Assembly (NCBI RefSeq): GCF_001983995.1
Contig: NZ_CP019450.1
Location: 2,418,001 to 2,482,000, forward strand
Source: Halioglobus japonicus
Lineage (GTDB): Bacteria; Pseudomonadota; Gammaproteobacteria; Pseudomonadales; Halieaceae
Direction of reading: 5' to 3'
Length of the DNA: 64,000 nt
Of this stretch, positions 28,101 to 34,574 are shown piece after piece; position 1 is the first letter of the stretch, and each line of letters begins with the position of its first letter. Under the pieces are notes generated by a model that saw only the letters and a program-made list of their open reading frames with translations, ran no database searches and had not been told where the DNA came from. The position numbers and the translations under genes are program-made.

Positions 28101-28478
28101 TCACGGCGCTTGGAAAACGCAGTGCTCTTCGGTGAAGAATATGGTAGACCGCTCCATATCGATGAAACGAGCCTCATCTTCAGCCAAAATGGCGCTTGCC
28201 GCCTGTCCATTTTCTGTTTGTAGCGCTAGATCCAGTTCTTTACGGCTATCCCACCAAATCTCGGCGATACCGTCGAAACCTGAAATTTTCATCCCGCGTG
28301 CAGCGGAAACCTCATGTCCGAACTCACCGTCAACCGCATGACTTTGGACATAGCGTTTGATATTCAACGAAATTGTTTGAGAGGCTACAAGGGGACCATG
28401 ACTTTTGAGCCAGTAATCAAAGAATTCCTCATCTGAAAGACCTTTCTTCTTTCGTACACAGAAGATCATTTTCAACAT
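28101..28478 (-). CDS. EthD-domain protein
   Basis: A 125-residue dimeric ferredoxin-like barrel protein. The EthD pattern is visible: an N-terminal strand, LKMIFCVRKKKGLS, then DEEFFDYWLKSHGPLV, and later FDGIAEIWWDS and RSTIFFTEEHCVF. EthD proteins occur in ether or polyketide degradation and as monooxygenase-like enzymes; here there is no metabolic context. It faces left, divergent from the cassette region that begins some 200 bp away. Confidence 0.8.
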   Translation of the reverse strand: MLKMIFCVRKKKGLSDEEFFDYWLKSHGPLVASQTISLNIKRYVQSHAVDGEFGHEVSAARGMKISGFDGIAEIWWDSRKELDLALQTENGQAASAILAEDEARFIDMERSTIFFTEEHCVFQAP

Positions 28479-28588
28479 GTCGTTTTTGCTGCCTCGCTGT
28501 CCAGTCCTAGACTGTTCTAAAGATAGACCTAAGTCTGATTATAGGTGAAAGCGGTCGTTCTGGGTTGGGCTGGCTGATGTCAGCTTTC

Positions 28589-28631
28589 GTCCACAAAGCT
28601 GCCATTCACGTTGAAAAGGATTTTCGATGCA
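28589..28631 (+). repeat. Dispersed 43-bp repeat, copy A
   Basis: Starts GTCCACAAAGC and ends GGATTTTCGATGCA. It matches copy C (30498-30540) at 39 of 43 positions with no gaps. It lies just before the first cassette-type gene. Confidence 0.75.
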
Positions 28632-28672
28632 TGTAACACAGTTTTCTTTCCTCACCCGGATGGCAGGCTTCG

Positions 28673-28996
28673 ATGAACCCTGCCATTGATAAGCTGAAAG
28701 ACTATCTGGTCGAGCTTCAATCCACTGAGGTACTTGGCTCGATAGCCGACAGGGCTGAACACATAGGGTTAATCAATAGAATTGACACTGCTATTCAGCA
28801 ATTAGAACTATGCGAGAGTTACGGCATAACGGGTGGCTCCAAGTTCTTTACGCTGCCAGGTACTGGTGATCCAAATTATGACAATTATGTCGTTGCACAT
28901 GATTGTGAGTCACATAGGCCTGAGAATTGGGAGGAAGTTTTATTTGATGGAAGATCAATCAGACTTCAACAGGGCGACCTGGTCATCCAGAAATGA
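28673..28996 (+). CDS. Hypothetical protein, 107 residues (cassette-type gene)
   Basis: Unrecognised soluble, acidic protein; no signal or membrane segment. The first half is helical, with a pattern consistent with a coiled coil (KLKDYLVELQSTEV, HIGLINRIDTAIQQLELCE). The second half is beta-like and contains FFTLPGTGDPNYDNYVV. ATG 28673 has only a weak purine tract upstream. It is followed by repeat copy B and a GTTATGC junction box at 29073, so it is probably the first cassette in the array, although its own R'' box cannot be found. Confidence 0.6.
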   Translation: MNPAIDKLKDYLVELQSTEVLGSIADRAEHIGLINRIDTAIQQLELCESYGITGGSKFFTLPGTGDPNYDNYVVAHDCESHRPENWEEVLFDGRSIRLQQGDLVIQK

Positions 28997-28999
28997 CAG

Positions 29000-29046
29000 C
29001 TTTTGGCCCCAAAGCGGCCTCTCGGATTGAAAGGAATTATGATGAA
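29000..29046 (+). repeat. Dispersed repeat, copy B (diverged)
   Basis: Begins CTTTTGGCCCCAAAGCGG and continues with a GATTGAAAGGAATT stretch that aligns with the GTTGAAAAGGATTT part of copies A and C. About 25 bases later it reaches AGCTGTTATG, which also ends the segment after copy C. Confidence 0.6.
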
Positions 29047-29072
29047 CGCTGACTGTCTCCAAGTAACCAGCT

Positions 29073-29079
29073 GTTATGC
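29073..29079 (+). repeat. Cassette junction box GTTATGC (R')
   Basis: Opens the cassette that carries the 133-residue gene. The R'' box at the end of that cassette (GCATAGC, near 29492) matches its reverse complement at 6 of 7 positions. Confidence 0.55.
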
Positions 29080-29095
29080 GCCCGGAGAGTAAGCT

Positions 29096-29497
29096 ATGCA
29101 CCTGAATTATCAATACGCACATCATTCTCATGACGAGTCGGAAGAGGCTGGATTAGTCGATGCTGCTGGAGCGCTCGAAGCCTTTGATACCTTTGATTGG
29201 GAAGGTCAGTCTGCTCTGGCTGAGGAGCTAGAGAAATGCTCTCCAACACTATCCCTGATTACGCTCCCCAAAAAAAATATGATATGGGTTTCTTCTTTCA
29301 AAAATGGCTCAAGCTTAACGTTTGTTTCACAATGCCTTTTCCCTGGCGAGAAGAAGCGTTGGTTTGGTCTTGGCACTAAACTCGGAACTATTAGTGTGGA
29401 TACTCAAAATTTTTCGACCGAAGAAGCTCGTAAGGCAATCGAACTATACGTTTCGGGCAACATGAACGAGCTAAGGTCTCTGTATGAAAGCGCATAG
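29096..29497 (+). CDS. Hypothetical protein, 133 residues (integron cassette gene)
   Basis: Unknown soluble protein. The N-terminal third is very acidic and histidine-containing (HHSHDESEEAGLVD), the middle is beta-like (LITLPKKNMIWVSSFKNGS), and the end is helical (FSTEEARKAIELYVSGN). GGAGAG stands 7-8 bp before ATG 29096, only 17 bp after the cassette junction, as is usual for cassette genes. It ends at the start of the next attC site. No family recognised. Confidence 0.65.
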   Translation: MHLNYQYAHHSHDESEEAGLVDAAGALEAFDTFDWEGQSALAEELEKCSPTLSLITLPKKNMIWVSSFKNGSSLTFVSQCLFPGEKKRWFGLGTKLGTISVDTQNFSTEEARKAIELYVSGNMNELRSLYESA

Positions 29498-29560
29498 CAA
29501 GGCGAGGCTTCGGGCAAAAGTACGCTCAGCGAACTTTTGCCGCAGCTCGCAGCGTTAAGT
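29490..29560 (+). repeat. attC site A
   Basis: Runs from the R''-like GCATAGC to R' GTTAAGT (29554-29560). Inside is a strong hairpin, GGCAAAAGT against ACTTTTGCC with an inner CGCT/AGCG pair. It follows directly on the stop of the 133-residue gene. Confidence 0.68.
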
Positions 29561-29603
29561 GTCTGGTGTGTTCATAATCATCAAATTCAGAGAGCTTGCA
29601 TAC

Positions 29604-29852
29604 ATGATCAATGTCTTCCTGTATGCATTGCGCGACGACTGGGAAAATGACCCGCCTGACTGTAGCCATTCATGGTGGGTCTACTCTACAGCGACGGATG
29701 ATCAAACCCTTGAAGTAGAATGTATAAAGTGCAAGACCCTAGGCAGGGTACTAGACCCGACCGAAAGTGAATGGAAAAAGGCTTTCTATGCGCCAGAGTG
29801 CCCCTATAAATGGCGGCAGGCAAACCGAGTCGATTTTTACCATAGAGGCTAA
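29604..29852 (+). CDS. Hypothetical protein with possible zinc site (integron cassette gene)
   Basis: Unrecognised protein of 82 residues if started at ATG 29604 (MINVFLYALRDDWEND); an earlier start at 29559 lies almost inside the junction box and is less likely but would add 15 residues. It contains DCSHSW, VECIKCKTLG and a further APECPY, an arrangement of cysteines and a histidine that could bind one zinc. It sits between attC sites A and B. Confidence 0.6.
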   Translation: MINVFLYALRDDWENDPPDCSHSWWVYSTATDDQTLEVECIKCKTLGRVLDPTESEWKKAFYAPECPYKWRQANRVDFYHRG

Positions 29853-29868
29853 TGGTGACCGTTGAAAC

Positions 29869-29961
29869 ACTTAACAAGGGCAGGCAGTACGCCCCTTTGG
29901 GGCCGGACGCCCAACCAGTGGCTTCGCCACTGCTCGGTCGCCGCTGCTGCAAGCGTTAGGC
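29869..29961 (+). repeat. attC site B
   Basis: R'' ACTTAAC (29869-29875) and R' GTTAGGC (29955-29961), 93 bp. The R'' box is exactly the reverse complement of the GTTAAGT box that opens this cassette at 29554. The centre folds on GCCCCTTTGGGGC and AGTGGCTTCGCCACT. Confidence 0.85.
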
Positions 29962-29973
29962 ATAAGGAAGAAC

Positions 29974-30381
29974 ATGGAATTTAGTTGGTCAGAGCTAGTA
30001 ACTGAAGTAGCAGGACTGTTTATGTCGGGTTCGAGTGCAGCCGATATATCATCTAGATTGGCTGGCTCGATATTAGTAGCAAGCGGTTCTGTGGTTCGTA
30101 TAGAAACAGATTCCACTATGAATTCTCCTTTTATCCAACTCAAGATGCCGCGAATAGAGGTGCCATTCAAAGATAAGTTCTTGATAGGTGACTTCTTGGC
30201 TTTAAACTTCACGGAACTAGATGACGATATGGTTAGAGACATAGGTGTTGGAGATCCATTGAGTTTTAAAACTAGAATCATTGAATCGAATGGACCATTT
30301 CCCGGCGTTGAGGTATCTGAGTTCGAAGATGAGCCAGAGATTTTAATAATGCTGGGCACGAGGGAATCGGAAATTGCCTAA
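29974..30381 (+). CDS. Hypothetical protein, 135 residues (integron cassette gene)
   Basis: Unknown soluble protein, strongly acidic at its C-terminus (FEDEPEILIMLGTRESE). The middle is predicted beta: SGSVVRIETDSTMNSPFIQL, then FKDKFLIGDFLALNFTEL. AAGGAAG lies 6 bp before ATG 29974, itself only 13 bp after the attC B R' box. The stop codon is inside the R'' box of attC C, as in compact cassettes. Confidence 0.66.
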   Translation: MEFSWSELVTEVAGLFMSGSSAADISSRLAGSILVASGSVVRIETDSTMNSPFIQLKMPRIEVPFKDKFLIGDFLALNFTELDDDMVRDIGVGDPLSFKTRIIESNGPFPGVEVSEFEDEPEILIMLGTRESEIA

Positions 30382-30470
30382 CAGGGCAAGGCAGGCGGAC
30401 TGGCTTACTGCCAGCCGTTGCTCGCGACGGTAGCGAGTGTCCGCTATTGGCCCCTTAGCTGCCGTTGGGG
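30376..30470 (+). repeat. attC site C
   Basis: R'' GCCTAAC (30376-30382) is the exact reverse complement of the GTTAGGC that opens the cassette at 29955. The site ends in CTTAGCTGCCGTTGGGG with an R' of GTTGGGG, which departs from the GTTRRRY consensus in its last base. A second candidate R' (GTTATGG) follows at 30567 after copy C of the dispersed repeat, so the true 3' limit is uncertain. Confidence 0.78.
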
Positions 30471-30497
30471 AATGTGGTAAATTTGAGGGCAAATAAC

Positions 30498-30540
30498 GTC
30501 CACAAAGCGGACATTCACATTGAAAAGGATCTTCGATGCA
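30498..30540 (+). repeat. Dispersed 43-bp repeat, copy C
   Basis: Starts GTCCACAAAGCGGAC, a small hairpin, and ends TTCGATGCA. It is 39/43 identical to copy A at 28589 and lies between the two candidate R' boxes (30464 and 30567). It could be an insertion in attC C or a gene-less mini-cassette. Confidence 0.75.
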
Positions 30541-30566
30541 CACTGACTTTTTCCATATACCTAGCT

Positions 30567-30573
30567 GTTATGG
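30567..30573 (+). repeat. Cassette junction box GTTATGG (R')
   Basis: Opens the cassette with the 74-residue gene. The R'' at the end of that cassette (CCATAAC, 30828) is its exact reverse complement. Confidence 0.75.
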
Positions 30574-30583
30574 TGCCTAAGCA

Positions 30584-30808
30584 GTGACTCACGACGCCAT
30601 AGATAGGGACTTCTATGAAGGGAAGAGAAGCGAGAGCTTCCCATTCTGCATAAATGACTCTGTAGCAATAAGGCGGGGACCTGGCATCGGTAAGGGTGCA
30701 GCTGTCGTAAGTATCGCTTCATACGCCAATCCGGTGGAATATCTAGTGGAGCCAGGAGATGGCTCTGGAGATCTAGTCGTTCCAGTAACTGATTTAGAGG
30801 CAATCTAA
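30584..30808 (+). CDS. Small KOW/SH3-like protein, 74 residues (integron cassette gene)
   Basis: GTG start at 30584, 11 bp after the junction box. The C-terminal two thirds look like a small SH3-like barrel: INDSVAIRRGPGIGKGAAVV then VEYLVEPGDGSGDLVVPVTD, the G-x-G-K-G pattern and strand lengths recalling KOW or related domains that bind nucleic acid or ribosomal partners. This is inference from pattern only; no exact family is recognised. The protein is acidic at its N-terminus. Confidence 0.6.
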   Translation: MTHDAIDRDFYEGKRSESFPFCINDSVAIRRGPGIGKGAAVVSIASYANPVEYLVEPGDGSGDLVVPVTDLEAI

Positions 30809-30827
30809 TCCTATGAAGAACCGGCCC

Positions 30828-30902
30828 CATAACAAGTCAAGGCAGCAAGGGCCCTGCGGGCCGGGACCGCTTTACAGCGGCCCCTGCTTGAAGCGTTATG
30901 TG
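30828..30902 (+). repeat. attC site D
   Basis: R'' CCATAAC (30828-30834), R' GTTATGT (30896-30902), 75 bp. Classical shape: AACAAGTCAAGGCAGCAAGG on the left pairs with CCTGCTTGAAGCGTT on the right, with GGCCCTGCGGGCC and CCGCTTTACAGCGG in the centre. Confidence 0.9.
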
Positions 30903-30917
30903 CCTGGAGATTAGTCC

Positions 30918-31181
30918 ATGAACGAAGCTTTGGGATCACTTAAGTGGATTGTAGGTTCCATCATTTTGTTTGTAGGGCTTTATCTCGGGGTTGAGGCCTA
31001 CAAATCTGGTGAGAGTGTTCTTGCCTCCCTTGGCGTGGCTGGTGCGGGCGTGGTCTGGCTTGTAGTAGCGGGCTTGCTTGGTGGTTCCGCGAGTTCTGGT
31101 GACGGTATCAGCCAAGAGGAATCCGAATATTATCGCTCGTCAGATGAAGATTCTCATCATGGTGACGGCTGGAATGTCTAA
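30918..31181 (+). CDS. Small two-helix membrane protein with acidic/His-rich tail (integron cassette gene)
   Basis: 87 residues with two hydrophobic helices (IVGSIILFVGLYLGVEAY and LASLGVAGAGVVWLVVAGLL), then a polar tail SQEESEYYRSSDEDSHHGD. GGAG precedes ATG 30918 at proper spacing. The cassette is framed by GTTATGT (30896) and its exact reverse complement ACATAAC (31185). No family recognised; a role in the inner membrane is the only safe statement. Confidence 0.68.
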   Translation: MNEALGSLKWIVGSIILFVGLYLGVEAYKSGESVLASLGVAGAGVVWLVVAGLLGGSASSGDGISQEESEYYRSSDEDSHHGDGWNV

Positions 31182-31184
31182 AGC

Positions 31185-31259
31185 ACATAACAAGTCGGTG
31201 TTGCCGCCTTTGGCTCGGACGGCCCACTGCGTGGTCCGCCGCAAACCGAGGCGTTAAAG
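31185..31259 (+). repeat. attC site E
   Basis: R'' ACATAAC (31185-31191), R' GTTAAAG (31253-31259), 75 bp. Left arm AACAAGTCGGTGTTGCCGCC and right arm GGTCCGCCGCAAACCGAGGC give the usual imperfect pairing with extra-helical bases. Confidence 0.88.
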
Positions 31260-31271
31260 TGCCTTAGTCCT

Positions 31272-31430
31272 ATGCTCGTAGCAAAGAGAAAACGTAGACT
31301 CCTCCTGTACGCGATGCTTGTCGGGCTATTGGCTCCATTCGCATACATTTTCTTTGCATCTGAGGGACAGCACGTAAACGAAGCGGCTCTCGAGCCTCAG
31401 CTGATGGACTCGCTGCCCCGAGAGAACTAG
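31272..31430 (+). CDS. Small membrane protein, 52 residues (integron cassette gene)
   Basis: Short gene beginning 13 bp after the R' box of attC E. It has a basic N-terminus (VAKRKRRL), one hydrophobic helix (LLYAMLVGLLAPFAYIFF) and a polar tail (ASEGQHVNEAALEPQL). The lysine/arginine cluster before the helix predicts an N-in orientation. No clear ribosome-binding site, but position and length fit a cassette gene. Confidence 0.5.
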   Translation: MLVAKRKRRLLLYAMLVGLLAPFAYIFFASEGQHVNEAALEPQLMDSLPREN

Positions 31431-31450
31431 AGGGCTATGTCTCAGATCGG

Positions 31451-31594
31451 ATGCTTCCTATGACGTTACCTCAAAAACTGTGGGCAAGTGCTGTAGTTTC
31501 CGTCGAGTTCTGGAAAATATATCTTACGTCTAGCGTCGTTGTAGGGCTTGTGGTTTGGGGTGCACTGCTACTTATTGTAAAGAGGGAGTCATGA
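31451..31594 (+). CDS. Small membrane protein, 47 residues (second gene of the same cassette)
   Basis: Follows the previous small gene by 20 bp and ends 7 bp before R'' of attC F. One helix, SSVVVGLVVWGALLLIV, flanked by a short N-terminal domain (LPMTLPQKLWASAVVSVEFW) and a KRES tail. Two tiny membrane genes in one cassette may act together. Coding status is inferred from length, hydrophobicity and placement only. Confidence 0.45.
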   Translation: MLPMTLPQKLWASAVVSVEFWKIYLTSSVVVGLVVWGALLLIVKRES

Positions 31595-31600
31595 TCGGCA

Positions 31601-31675
31601 CATTAACAAGTCAAGGCTGCAAGGGCGCTTTGCGCCGGGACGGCCTCACGGCCGCCCCAGCTTGAAGCGTTATAT
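31601..31675 (+). repeat. attC site F
   Basis: R'' CATTAAC (31601-31607), matching the expected CTTTAAC at 6 of 7 bases; R' GTTATAT (31669-31675). 75 bp, with AACAAGTCAAGGCTGCAAGG pairing with CAGCTTGAAGCGTT and a GC-rich centre GGGCGCTTTGCGCC. Confidence 0.88.
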
Positions 31676-31684
31676 GGCCTCGCT

Positions 31685-31975
31685 ATGATCTACTTGCAAT
31701 TTGAAGTAGAACCAAAATATGACTCTGATGAGAATGCGCAATATGGGGGCGCATACGTAAACTGCTGGATTAACCAGGCAATGCCAAAATCTGCTGAGGA
31801 GCAGGCTCGTCTAGATATTGAAAGCCATGGTTGGGCGATTCGCACACTCGAAGAGAAAAGTTTAGTTGCACGCGAAGATTATGCTGAAAGCGATAACCTC
31901 GAATACTATGAGCAGGCACTAATAGATGGTGAGGTCTATGTATTTCATACGTTTCCGCCGGAGATTTGCCACTAG
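31685..31975 (+). CDS. Hypothetical protein, 96 residues (integron cassette gene)
   Basis: Starts 9 bp after the junction box. Acidic soluble protein with an N-terminal strand (IYLQFEVEPKYDSDEN), a helix (SAEEQARLDIESHGWAIRTL) and a C-terminal strand ending YVFHTFPPEICH. The alpha/beta order suggests a small ferredoxin-like fold. I know of similar short proteins in integron cassettes but cannot assign a function. Confidence 0.65.
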   Translation: MIYLQFEVEPKYDSDENAQYGGAYVNCWINQAMPKSAEEQARLDIESHGWAIRTLEEKSLVAREDYAESDNLEYYEQALIDGEVYVFHTFPPEICH

Positions 31976-31996
31976 TGCGCTCTAAAATAGGCGGCC

Positions 31997-32057
31997 ATAT
32001 AACAAGCACAAGCAATCGGGGCCGCTGTACCAGCGGCCCTTGTTGTGGGCGTTATGA
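31997..32057 (+). repeat. attC site G (last of the array)
   Basis: R'' ATATAAC (31997-32003) is the exact reverse complement of the GTTATAT opening this cassette (31669). R' GTTATGA is at 32051-32057. 61 bp with a central GGGGCCGCTG/CAGCGGCCCT hairpin. No later R'' matches GTTATGA, so the array ends here. Confidence 0.85.
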
Positions 32058-32059
32058 AC

Positions 32060-32084
32060 GTCCGCTTTTGGCCCCAAAGCGGAC
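32060..32084 (+). repeat. Hairpin repeat related to the dispersed element, copy D
   Basis: Perfect 9-bp inverted repeat GTCCGCTTT / AAAGCGGAC around TGGCCCC. The same TTGGCCCCAAAGCGG core appears at 29003 and 34188. Confidence 0.75.
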
Positions 32085-32441
32085 ATCTGACTTACGGCAA
32101 TGCGTGCCCATTTTAGGCGAAAGTGGACAATATGTGAGGCTTTTTTCGTCGATCATTGAACTATACATGCCGTATAAACGGTATATACATTCCATGCCGT
32201 TAAAACTGTTTTGACGCGTCCTTTAGGGGCTAACGCTTATCACTGATGGGCGAAGCCCGCCAGATACCGCTTTGGATTGAGCAGGTGTGATGCTCTGAAT
32301 GCCTTTCTTCATCTTCATTCCCTCATTGGGATTTATATTTCGCGACTTGCAAGAGATCGAACATCCACCTTTCATCGCATGTAGCAATATTCAAGAATAT
32401 TTTCTCTAGTATTCCTATTAAAATTACCGCCGTCCCTCAAG
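32085..32441. other. Non-coding AT-rich stretch after the cassette array
   Basis: No supported gene. It holds the tail of repeat copy D, then AT-rich sequence with a GTATAAACGGTATATAC imperfect palindrome near 32170 and a short GGGCGAAGCCC hairpin near 32250. A GCTAAC near 32229 resembles an R'' box but no partner box is found. Confidence 0.5.
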
Positions 32442-33245
32442 CTACTGCATTTTCAAAAAGAGTCTGTTGTGCGTAAACAGCAAAACCGCTTTTGCCGGCG
32501 TCTTTCGGAGGATCAACAGTAATGACATGAAGTCTCCTCCGCAGCTCATAGCATGCCCAAGAGCAAAGGCAGCGATAAAGTACGCGGTTTCATGGCTAGT
32601 AAAGGCTGTAGCGATCATTGGCAGGACCGTAAGGAGCAGAAACGGCAGCATGAGGATGTAGGCCATCCTGCCGACTGAGAGCTCTGCAGAAAAGAACACA
32701 TACATCAGCAGACGCTTAGGCCAAACACCAAACCATAGACTCTCTCTAAAACGCGCAGGAACTGCAGCTGCATGGATACCCTCATGAAAGGGCGCCATCC
32801 AAAAGCCACCGATACCGGCTATCACATAATAAACCGGCTCATTCGGTGGAAGAATCCCGAGTAATTTAGATAAAACTGCGATCGGTGCGGCTACAAGTAC
32901 GCCTGCTGCGGTGCAAAGTACAACAAATGTTTTCGTTGAGACATCGTACGCGAGGGGCTTGCAGTTCTCGGGAACTTCCGGAGTTGGTATCGGCTCTGTT
33001 GTAATCTCACCCCATCGAAAATGAATCTCATCAGGTATACGAGGACTGAGAGGAATAGCTAGCACCAGAGCAACAAGTGCGGCAGGAATGTAAAAAGACC
33101 ACATCTGGAAGACAGCACCCCAGAGCTCTTTTATTTCAGGCGAGTCAAGACCAATGGTAAAGATGACGTGATAAGGCCCACACAGTATCTGATAAAAACA
33201 ATACAGAAAAGCCACTCTTGCTACCCATATTACTGCAACTTTCAT
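32442..33245 (-). CDS. Putative M50/DUF3267-like membrane metalloprotein
   Basis: 267 residues with about six membrane helices. A zinc-type motif H-E-x-x-H is seen in MAPFHEGIHAAAVP within a hydrophobic region, and a later GGDFMSLLLIL resembles the second motif of site-2-type or DUF3267 proteins. Between lies WFGVWPKRLLMYVFFSAEL. The family is thought to include membrane proteases, but activity here is inference. The gene lies on the opposite strand to the cassettes, beyond the last attC, so it is not itself a cassette. Confidence 0.66.
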   Translation of the reverse strand: MKVAVIWVARVAFLYCFYQILCGPYHVIFTIGLDSPEIKELWGAVFQMWSFYIPAALVALVLAIPLSPRIPDEIHFRWGEITTEPIPTPEVPENCKPLAYDVSTKTFVVLCTAAGVLVAAPIAVLSKLLGILPPNEPVYYVIAGIGGFWMAPFHEGIHAAAVPARFRESLWFGVWPKRLLMYVFFSAELSVGRMAYILMLPFLLLTVLPMIATAFTSHETAYFIAAFALGHAMSCGGDFMSLLLILRKTPAKAVLLFTHNRLFLKMQ

Positions 33246-33366
33246 CCTGAACTCCCAAGATCATTACACGCGCTACACTGGACGAGTACCTATATCGCAC
33301 ACTCTCATTTATATCTGCCTGATTAACTATTAAATAGCGGCACATGTAAAAGAAAGAAGGCGTCCT

Positions 33367-34094
33367 ATGAAAATAGCACTGCTTTCAAGCAAAAAAGCTT
33401 CGTCATATTGGCCACATAGCCCTGCGCTAAACGTCATTGTGAACGGAGATCTCATGCAGAGCTGCCGCTGTGTCTTCTGCAGTTCGATGAACTGACAGAG
33501 ATCCTCCGCTATGAGATCGGGCCTCTGCAGGGGAGCCTAAACGATCTATGCACGCTCGGAATCGGGAGTTGTTTTTCAGTACCGCTGGGCCGGGCGGCTG
33601 CGATTTTCCAATCCTTAGAATGCGCACACGCTATGGAAGCTATCGAAAATTTGGTGGTGTCGATTGTAAGTCTATTTGCTATCGCAATACACATAGCATT
33701 TTTGGTTGTACTCACTGTTCTCGTTGCGGGGCGATTACCCGTTATTGAAGGCGACAAAGTTGTGCTTTCAGGTGACGCTTATGTTTTCCCCATAGGGGAT
33801 AGCTAAGATCAAGTGCTGGCCGTCACCAAAGAAAAATACAGAGGGGAAGATCACTGTTTACAGATTCTATGGCCAATATCCGCTGAATACGCTGATGTGC
33901 TTGGACCTTACGAAAATACCCCCTAGAAAGAATATTCGGCTAAGGAGTTCGCAGAGCATAGAATCGGAGTCAGTAGAATAGAAGGAATGTTGGTACCCTT
34001 GATCTACAGCGATAGATGCGACAAAGATATGCACGCCACATGGGTTGACTCGACCTACTTAAATTTTGAATGCGAAGTACTATCAGGAATATAG
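33367..34094 (+). pseudogene. Decayed gene encoding a one-helix protein
   Basis: ATG 33367 with AAGG upstream opens a frame (MKIALLSSKKASSYW) that stops after 42 codons, but the neighbouring frame is open from 33420 and carries a convincing continuation: EILRYEIGPLQGSLNDL, a membrane helix SLFAIAIHIAFLVVLTVLVAG, then DKVVLSGDAYVFPIGDS. It is interrupted by TAA (33804) and TAG (33924), each followed in the same frame by protein-like sequence (QVLAVTKEKYRGEDHC; KEFAEHRIGVSRIEG), and ends at TAG 34092. One frameshift plus two stops in a single direction argue for a decaying gene. Family unknown. A shorter intact 57-residue piece (ATG 33633 to 33806) could still be translated. Confidence 0.55.
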
Positions 34095-34340
34095 AAGAGT
34101 ACGTGCTTGTTTGAGCGACCATAGTGATAGCAATCTCAGGCTACTTTGTTCGCAAGTGCTTTTGCGAGAAATATCAATGACTGCTATTGGCCCCAAAGCG
34201 GAACTTGGTGGGCCTGCATTCTAATCCCCGCTACCCGCCGCCAAGCCCAAGCCATGCCGCGGTATTACCCGGTGTAAAGCCACGGGGGCTTAGAGGTGGG
34301 TTCGAATGGGGCAGGGTTGGCGGCAATTGAGTGCGGGCCA
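34095..34340. other. Non-coding gap with repeat copy E
   Basis: No gene seen. CTGCTATTGGCCCCAAAGCGG at 34181-34201 repeats the core of the dispersed hairpin element. The remainder is GC-rich and without a supported reading frame. Confidence 0.55.
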
Positions 34341-34574
34341 CTAAGCCATATAGGTCACAATCCAGCCAGTTACGATTATCGCCCACAGGTACGTTATTCC
34401 TAGTTCGAGCGCGCGAATATTTTCACTCGTCTGAGTCAACCTTAAGCCGTCGATCGTTTCCAATTCAGCAAGCTTCTCGAAAAGATCGTCGACCTTGTCA
34501 ACTGACTCGCTTTGGCCTCCGGTCAGCTCCTTGACCTGGGATCCCAATTCTCTATTGCGCAAGCCTTTGCCCAT
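34341..34574 (-). CDS. Small C-terminally anchored membrane protein, 77 residues
   Basis: ATG 34574 is preceded by AAGGAG at 7-8 bp, so I prefer it over the longer frame that begins at 34754. The protein has a helical, coiled-coil-like middle (SVDKVDDLFEKLAELETIDG) and one C-terminal helix (ITYLWAIIVTGWIVTYM), a tail-anchored layout. Function unknown. It is the last gene of the island, 215 bp from the right-hand direct repeat. Confidence 0.65.
   Translation of the reverse strand: MGKGLRNRELGSQVKELTGGQSESVDKVDDLFEKLAELETIDGLRLTQTSENIRALELGITYLWAIIVTGWIVTYMA

Noticed and set aside
29073..32057. CRISPR array
   Set aside because: The repeats are few, uneven in spacing, variable in sequence and alternate with genes; they match attC architecture instead.
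32136..32441. An eighth attC after the array
   Set aside because: GCTAAC at 32229 is isolated, does not match GTTATGA and has no R' partner.
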